This document shows positions 49,997 through 54,800 of a DNA stretch of 54,800 bases, piece by piece (the stretch's first letter is position 1; every line of letters starts with the position of its first letter). The translations under genes and the position numbers were made by a program. Source of the stretch: SIG578 sp045655125 (GTDB lineage Bacteria > Bacillota > Clostridia > Oscillospirales > Ruminococcaceae). Where the stretch lies: assembly GCA_045655125.1 (NCBI GenBank), contig JAZOOR010000067.1, positions 1-54,800 on the forward strand, given 5' to 3'. A model generated the notes under the pieces. It saw nothing but the letters and a program-made list of their open reading frames with translations. It did no database searches and was not told where the DNA came from.

Positions 49997-52900
49997 TTAT
50001 TCGTAGAGCTTAGAAAGTCTAAGGAGGTGATCATAACGAGCCTTAGAATTCTGAGCTGCTTCCTCAAACAGTGCATTTGCACGCTCGGGGTTAGCACGCA
50101 TAAGTGAAGAGTAACGAGCCTCGTTCATAATGAACTCCTTATAGTCGCCGGTAGCTTCCTTAGAGTCGATAATGAATGGGTTCTTGCCCTGCTCTTTGAG
50201 TGCAGGATTGAAGCGGAACATATGCCAGTAACCGCAGTCAACAGCTTTCTTCATCTCTTTCTGGCAGTTAATCATACCGCCCTTGATGGAGTGCATCTCG
50301 CAAGGAGCATAGCCGATGATGAGCGAAGGACCGGGATATGCTTCAGCTTCCTGAATTGCTTTGAGGGTCTGGTTCATATCAGCGCCCATAGCGATCTGAG
50401 CAACATATACATAACCATAGCTCATAGCGATCTCGGAGAGAGACTTCTTGGAGATAGCCTTACCTGCAGCAGCGAACTGTGCAACCTGACCAATCTGAGA
50501 AGCCTTGGAAGCCTGACCGCCGGTGTTGGAGTAAACCTCGGTATCGAATACCATGATGTTTACATCCTCGCCGGAAGCAAGAACGTGGTCAACACCGCCG
50601 AAGCCGATGTCATATGCCCAACCGTCTCCACCGAAGATCCAAACAGATTTCTTGGAGAGGAACTCTTTGTTTTCATAGATATCTTTGCAGATATTGCAAA
50701 CGTCCTTAACCTTTGCTGCCTCAGCTGCGAGAACCTTGGAAGCCTCAGCGTTTGCCTTGCCATCGTTTACGGTGTCAAGGTATTTCTGTGCAGCTGCTTT
50801 AAGCTCAGCAGAAGCCTTGTCAGACTCTACAACTGCCTTAGCATCGTCGATAAGTCTGTTGCGGATAGCCTTCTGGCCGAGGTACATACCAAAGCCGTGC
50901 TCAGCATTATCCTCAAAGAGGGAGTTAGCCCATGCAGGACCGTGTCCGTCTTTATTTACAGTGTAGGGAGAGGTTGCAGCAGGGCCACCCCAGATAGAAG
51001 AGCATCCGGTTGCATTGGAGATATACATTCTGTCGCCAAACAGCTGAGTGATAAGGCGAGCATAAGAGGTTTCAGCACAACCTGCGCAGGAGCCGGAGAA
51101 TTCAAGCAGAGGCTGCTTGTACTGGCTGCTGATAGCATTGATATTAGCAGTAACCTCGGGCTTCTCGGTTACATTTGCTACACAGTAATCAAATACTTCC
51201 TGCTGAGCCTCCTGAGACTCACGAGCAACCATCTTAAGCGAGTTAGTGGGGCAAACGCCGATACATACTCCGCATCCCATACAATCCATAGGAGAAATTG
51301 CGAGGGTGTAGGTGTACTCAGTTTTAACAACAGGCTTGGGAGCCTTCTTCATATTTGCAGGAGCTGCTGCTACTTCCTCTGCGCTCATAGCGAAGGGACG
51401 GATGGTAGCGTGGGGGCAAACGAATGCGCACTTGTTACATTTTGCGCAGGTATCTGCTTCCCACTCAGGAACCATAACAGCAACGCCGCGTTTCTCATAA
51501 GCGGAAGCACCGTGCTCGAAGGTACCATCTGCGTAATCAACGAATGCAGATACGGGGAGGCTGTCGCCATCCATAAGAGCAACAGGCTTCATAATACCGT
51601 CAACCATCTTAACGGTCTTCTCTCTTCCCTCGGAAGCTGCAGCTACAGCATCGTCGGTAGCATTTGCCCAAGCAGCAGGAACATCAATCTTAACATAAGC
51701 AGAAGCGCCCATATCGATTGCCTTTTCGTTCATTTCAACGATTTCCTTGCCCTTCTTCATAAACTTCTGGGCTTTTTCTTTCATATATCCGATTGCTTCC
51801 TCAGCGGGAAGAACCTTAGAAAGTGAGAAGAATGCAGACTGCAGAACAGTGTTGGTACGTTTACCAAGACCAATTTCAGCTGCGATATCGATAGCATTAA
51901 CGGTATAAAGCTGAACATTGTTGTTAGCGATATATCTCTTTGCCTCTGCAGGCATATGCTTATCGAGCTCTTCTGCGCTCCACTGGCAGTTAATTAAGAA
52001 TACACCGCCGGGCTTAACATCGTTAACCATCTTGTAACCCTTGGTTACATAAGAGGGGTTGTGGCAAGCAACAAAGTCTGCCTTATTGATATAGTAGGGG
52101 CTCTTAATGGGCTTATCGCCAAATCTTAAGTGAGAAATGGTGATACCGCCTGTCTTCTTAGAGTCATACTGGAAGTAAGCCTGAACGTATTTATCAGTGT
52201 GGTCACCGATAATCTTGATAGAGTCTTTGTTAGCACCAACAGTACCGTCACCGCCGAGACCCCAGAACTTGCACTCGATTGTGCCTGCTGCTGCGGTGTT
52301 GGGGGAGGGTTTCTCCTCGAGAGAGAGACCGGTAACATCGTCAACGATACCGAGGGTGAACTGAGTCTTGGGAGCATCCTTTGCAAGCTCCTCATATACA
52401 GCAAAGATGCTTGAGGGAGGAGTATCTTTAGAACCGAGACCATAACGGCCGCCGATGATCTCAAATTTCTTGCCCATAGTAGCGCAAGCGGTAACAACAT
52501 CCATATAAAGAGGCTCACCGAGAGCGCCGGGCTCTTTGGTTCTGTCAAGAACTGCAATCTTCTTAGTGGTTGCAGGAATAGCCTCAACGAGCTTTTCTGC
52601 AGAGAAAGGACGATAAAGACGAACCTTAACAAGACCGACCTTTTCGCCTGCTGCGTTCATATAATCAATAACTTCCTCTGCAACGTCACAGATGGAGCCC
52701 ATAGCGATGATAACACGCTCAGCATCCTCTGCACCGTAGTAGTTAAAGAGCTTGTAATCAGTGCCAAGCTTAGCATTGACCTTATCCATATACTCTTCAA
52801 CGATTGCAGGAACAGCCTCATAATACTTATTGCAAGCCTCACGATGCTGGAAGAAGATATCTCCGTTTTCGTGAGAACCGCGCATAACGGGGTGTTCGGG

Positions 52901-53527
52901 GTTGAGTGCGCGCTTTCTGAATGCTTCAACAGCATCCATATCAACCATCTCTTTAAGATCGTCAAAATCCCAAATCTCAATCTTCTGAAGCTCGTGAGAG
53001 GTTCTAAAGCCATCAAAGAAGTTTAAGAAAGGAACGCGGCTCTTAATAGCGGCAAGGTGAGCTACGGCACCAAGGTCCATAACTTCCTGAGTGTTGGTTT
53101 CTGCAAGCATTGCAAAACCTGTCTGACGGCAAGCATAAACGTCAGAATGGTCACCGAAGATGTTCAGAGCGTGGCTTGCAACACAACGAGCTGAAACATG
53201 AAAAACTGCGGGGAGAAGCTCACCTGCAATCTTGTACATATTGGGGATCATCAGAAGAAGACCCTGAGAAGCGGTGTATGTAGTGGTGAGAGCACCTGCG
53301 TTGAGTGAACCGTGAACAGTTCCTGCTGCACCTGCCTCAGACTGCATCTCGGATACCTTTACAGTTGTACCGAAGATGTTTTTCAGGCCGGCTGCAGACC
53401 ACTGGTCAACATAGTCAGCCATGGGGCTGGACGGTGTAATAGGATAAATGCCGGCTACTTCTGTGAACGCATATGATACGTGCGCAGCGGCATTATTACC
53501 GTCCATGGTTTTCATTTTTCTTGCCAT
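49997..53527 (-). CDS. nifJ: Pyruvate:ferredoxin (flavodoxin) oxidoreductase, single-chain
   Basis: Oxidatively decarboxylates pyruvate to acetyl-CoA and reduces ferredoxin. 1,176 residues, the usual single-chain length. In order: YPITPSSPMAD (domain I), the two-cluster ferredoxin domain (CAKCNKCAFVCPHA and CMGCGVCIGVCPTN), and the thiamine diphosphate domain (FSGSCAGCAETSYARL, GGDGWAYDIGFGG, YSNTGGQ). AAGGAGG precedes ATG 53527. It stands alone under its own promoter; the small ferredoxin at 31359 is a likely acceptor. Confidence 0.98.
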   Translation of the reverse strand: MARKMKTMDGNNAAAHVSYAFTEVAGIYPITPSSPMADYVDQWSAAGLKNIFGTTVKVSEMQSEAGAAGTVHGSLNAGALTTTYTASQGLLLMIPNMYKIAGELLPAVFHVSARCVASHALNIFGDHSDVYACRQTGFAMLAETNTQEVMDLGAVAHLAAIKSRVPFLNFFDGFRTSHELQKIEIWDFDDLKEMVDMDAVEAFRKRALNPEHPVMRGSHENGDIFFQHREACNKYYEAVPAIVEEYMDKVNAKLGTDYKLFNYYGAEDAERVIIAMGSICDVAEEVIDYMNAAGEKVGLVKVRLYRPFSAEKLVEAIPATTKKIAVLDRTKEPGALGEPLYMDVVTACATMGKKFEIIGGRYGLGSKDTPPSSIFAVYEELAKDAPKTQFTLGIVDDVTGLSLEEKPSPNTAAAGTIECKFWGLGGDGTVGANKDSIKIIGDHTDKYVQAYFQYDSKKTGGITISHLRFGDKPIKSPYYINKADFVACHNPSYVTKGYKMVNDVKPGGVFLINCQWSAEELDKHMPAEAKRYIANNNVQLYTVNAIDIAAEIGLGKRTNTVLQSAFFSLSKVLPAEEAIGYMKEKAQKFMKKGKEIVEMNEKAIDMGASAYVKIDVPAAWANATDDAVAAASEGREKTVKMVDGIMKPVALMDGDSLPVSAFVDYADGTFEHGASAYEKRGVAVMVPEWEADTCAKCNKCAFVCPHATIRPFAMSAEEVAAAPANMKKAPKPVVKTEYTYTLAISPMDCMGCGVCIGVCPTNSLKMVARESQEAQQEVFDYCVANVTEKPEVTANINAISSQYKQPLLEFSGSCAGCAETSYARLITQLFGDRMYISNATGCSSIWGGPAATSPYTVNKDGHGPAWANSLFEDNAEHGFGMYLGQKAIRNRLIDDAKAVVESDKASAELKAAAQKYLDTVNDGKANAEASKVLAAEAAKVKDVCNICKDIYENKEFLSKKSVWIFGGDGWAYDIGFGGVDHVLASGEDVNIMVFDTEVYSNTGGQASKASQIGQVAQFAAAGKAISKKSLSEIAMSYGYVYVAQIAMGADMNQTLKAIQEAEAYPGPSLIIGYAPCEMHSIKGGMINCQKEMKKAVDCGYWHMFRFNPALKEQGKNPFIIDSKEATGDYKEFIMNEARYSSLMRANPERANALFEEAAQNSKARYDHLLRLSKLYE

Positions 53528-53560
53528 TTTATATCCTCCTTAATATAAATAAAACAATAA

Positions 53561-53589
53561 ATTATAGAGTGAGATAAAACTGCCTGCAA
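53561..53589 (-). promoter_or_regulatory. nifJ promoter
   Basis: TTGCAG (53589-53584), 17 bases, TATAAT (53566-53561) on the minus strand. The rest of 53528-53792 is AT-rich with no other feature I can support. Confidence 0.75.
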
Positions 53590-53792
53590 CAAGGCATTAT
53601 TTCACATATAATAGAATAGCATTTTTATTTAAAAAAGTAAATAGTATTTTAAGGACTTTTTTCCATTTTTATGTACTTTTTTGGGTTTATTTTGTTTCTT
53701 TCACCCTCTTTTATGCTCATTTGCCAAATGTATTGAAAAAAACTTATTATTTTGATAAAATATTGGTAGTTTCCCGATGATTTGGCGCTTTA

Positions 53793-54788
53793 ATGGGCAA
53801 AATAAAACACAAATTATTTTGTGAAACGGAGATGCCGCGTTTGGAAACATTTTTTATATTAATTTGTGCTATAATAGCATTTATTTTGCTCATTTTTCTC
53901 TTCTGCGGAGCGATTGTTTTCCGTATTGCCTGCTCACGCAACGGAAAAATAGTTTCAAAACTTATATCTTCAGGCGCCGAAAAGCTTCACAGAGAATACC
54001 CTGAAATAGAAAGCGGCCGCGAAAAGCTTATAAATCGAGAAAAGCAGGAAATCAGCATTACGGGTTGCGACGGAATACATCTGACAGGGTATCTTATATC
54101 GGGCAGCAATCACAGCAGAACCATTATCTGTGTTCACGGTTATCACAGCGAGCCTATGCACGATTTCGGCATTGCTACCGAAAGGCTACTTGAGTCTGGC
54201 GATTTGCTGCTTATTGACCAGAGAGCGCACGGAAAAAGCGGCGGAAAATACATTACCTTTGGGGTTTTGGAAAGCCGCGACTGCAAGCTGTGGGCACAGT
54301 GGCTACTGAAGGAAAGGGGCAAAGATCACCCAGTTTATCTTGACGGCATATCTATGGGAGCTACTACTGTACTATTAGCGAGCGGTCTTGACCTTCCCTC
54401 AAATGTAAAAGGAATAATTGCCGACTGCGGATTTACCTCGCCCAAGGATATTCTTGCTGATGTATCCCTTAAGCTTATAAAAATCAACCCTACAATGCTT
54501 TTAATGAGCGCAGATATTTTCTGTCGGCTTTTTGCGGGCTTTTCACTAGGCGAAATGAGCACCACAAGAGCCATGGACAAAAACAAGCTCCCAATTCTTT
54601 TTGCTCACGGAACGGGCGATAGGCTTGTTCCCCATCATATGACACAAGAGGCTTTTGATGCCTGCACCGCCCAAAAATATCTTGTTCTCGCAAAGGATGC
54701 TGAGCACGGAATGAGCTATTTTACCGAAAACGAGCGCTATATAGAGGCTATCAGAAATTTATTTGCCGAATGTGAAAAAAGTGCATAA
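53793..54788 (+). CDS. Membrane-anchored alpha/beta hydrolase
   Basis: 331 residues. One membrane anchor at about 20-47 precedes an alpha/beta hydrolase fold. IICVHGYHSEP gives the oxyanion region, GISMGA the nucleophile Ser, HGTGDRLVP the Asp, and AEHGMSY the His, so the triad is complete. The substrate is unknown; relatives are annotated as lipases or acyl hydrolases. The start is uncertain: ATG 53793 has no clear binding site, and ATG 53832 has GGAG directly abutting it. It ends 12 bases before the window edge. Confidence 0.85.
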   Translation: MGKIKHKLFCETEMPRLETFFILICAIIAFILLIFLFCGAIVFRIACSRNGKIVSKLISSGAEKLHREYPEIESGREKLINREKQEISITGCDGIHLTGYLISGSNHSRTIICVHGYHSEPMHDFGIATERLLESGDLLLIDQRAHGKSGGKYITFGVLESRDCKLWAQWLLKERGKDHPVYLDGISMGATTVLLASGLDLPSNVKGIIADCGFTSPKDILADVSLKLIKINPTMLLMSADIFCRLFAGFSLGEMSTTRAMDKNKLPILFAHGTGDRLVPHHMTQEAFDACTAQKYLVLAKDAEHGMSYFTENERYIEAIRNLFAECEKSA

Positions 54789-54800
54789 AAGGACAAAAAA

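Noticed and set aside
50222..51826. A 534-codon plus-strand open frame
   Set aside because: It is antisense to nifJ, whose motifs fix the minus strand as coding. The product shows no recognisable domain.
1..54800. Prophage, integrative element, toxin-antitoxin or restriction system
   Set aside because: No integrase, structural phage, conjugation, toxin-antitoxin or modification gene was found. The DUF559 element is the only mobile-looking unit.

Overview
The window reads as chromosomal DNA of an anaerobic, low-to-mid GC, endospore-forming Firmicute, most likely a gut Clostridia member of the Oscillospirales/Ruminococcaceae type. This is inferred from spoVG, spoIIR and ricT, a pyruvate:ferredoxin oxidoreductase, a 2[4Fe-4S] ferredoxin, three ECF-type vitamin S components, and the Prp protease beside an L27 that carries a Prp-type leader. 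Most of the window is housekeeping. I see no prophage, CRISPR array or classical insertion sequence.

Layout. 1-3819 (minus): the N-terminal 1,273 codons of a giant secreted protein with two jelly-roll-like modules, about a dozen Cys-pair repeats and a tandemly duplicated beta-helix module; its end lies outside the window. 4028-5250: an accessory patch with a DUF559 (Vsr/PDDEXK-like) nuclease gene enclosed by inverted palindromic repeats, a YhcH/YiaL gene, and a second inverted pair of the same repeats without a gene. 5301-8122: tRNA-Lys, galE, coaX and a probable pantothenate ECF S component. 8130-11859 (minus): ribU under an FMN riboswitch, then metK under a SAM-I riboswitch with a TIM-barrel protein and nrdR; an array of six hairpins separates the SAM terminator from metK. 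11867-14437: spoVG, murC, and a small zinc-ribbon gene with a long structured leader. 14547-19382: Na/Pi symporter, KdpDE-like two-component pair and an ion permease as one operon. 19432-25906 (minus): CdaR/PucR-type regulator, ftsE-ftsX, M23 hydrolase, S41 protease, greA and a membrane protein. 26301-29672: metG, tatD and a UPF0340 gene. 29706-33832 (minus): darA-holB-ricT, ferredoxin, maf-lplA. 33910-35287: QueG-like protein and CBS protein. 35399-39761: potABCD. 39807-42260 (minus): copA with a CopZ-like tail. 42409-44103: spoIIR and rplU-prp-rpmA. 44133-49930: two M16 proteins, lgt, folD and THF-riboswitch-controlled folT. 49939-53589 (minus): nifJ. 53793-54788: an alpha/beta hydrolase.

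How they work together. Cofactor supply is prominent. FMN, SAM and tetrahydrofolate riboswitches each sit at the gene for uptake or synthesis of the matching cofactor, and a probable pantothenate transporter follows pantothenate kinase. FtsEX, the M23 hydrolase and the S41 protease form a septal peptidoglycan-remodelling set. NifJ and the small ferredoxin are typical fermentative electron carriers.

The best candidates for something undescribed are (i) the DUF559 gene whose ribosome binding site and C-terminal codons both lie inside a pair of inverted palindromic repeats, with a gene-less repeat pair 0.6 kb away (a REP/RAYT-like arrangement built on a PDDEXK protein), and (ii) the two-unit, six-hairpin array in the metK leader. 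Secondary ones are the CopA-CopZ fusion that keeps an internal start site, the roughly 210-residue acidic tail on Lgt, PotA with a second TOBE-like repeat, and structured leaders before the zinc-ribbon gene and potA.
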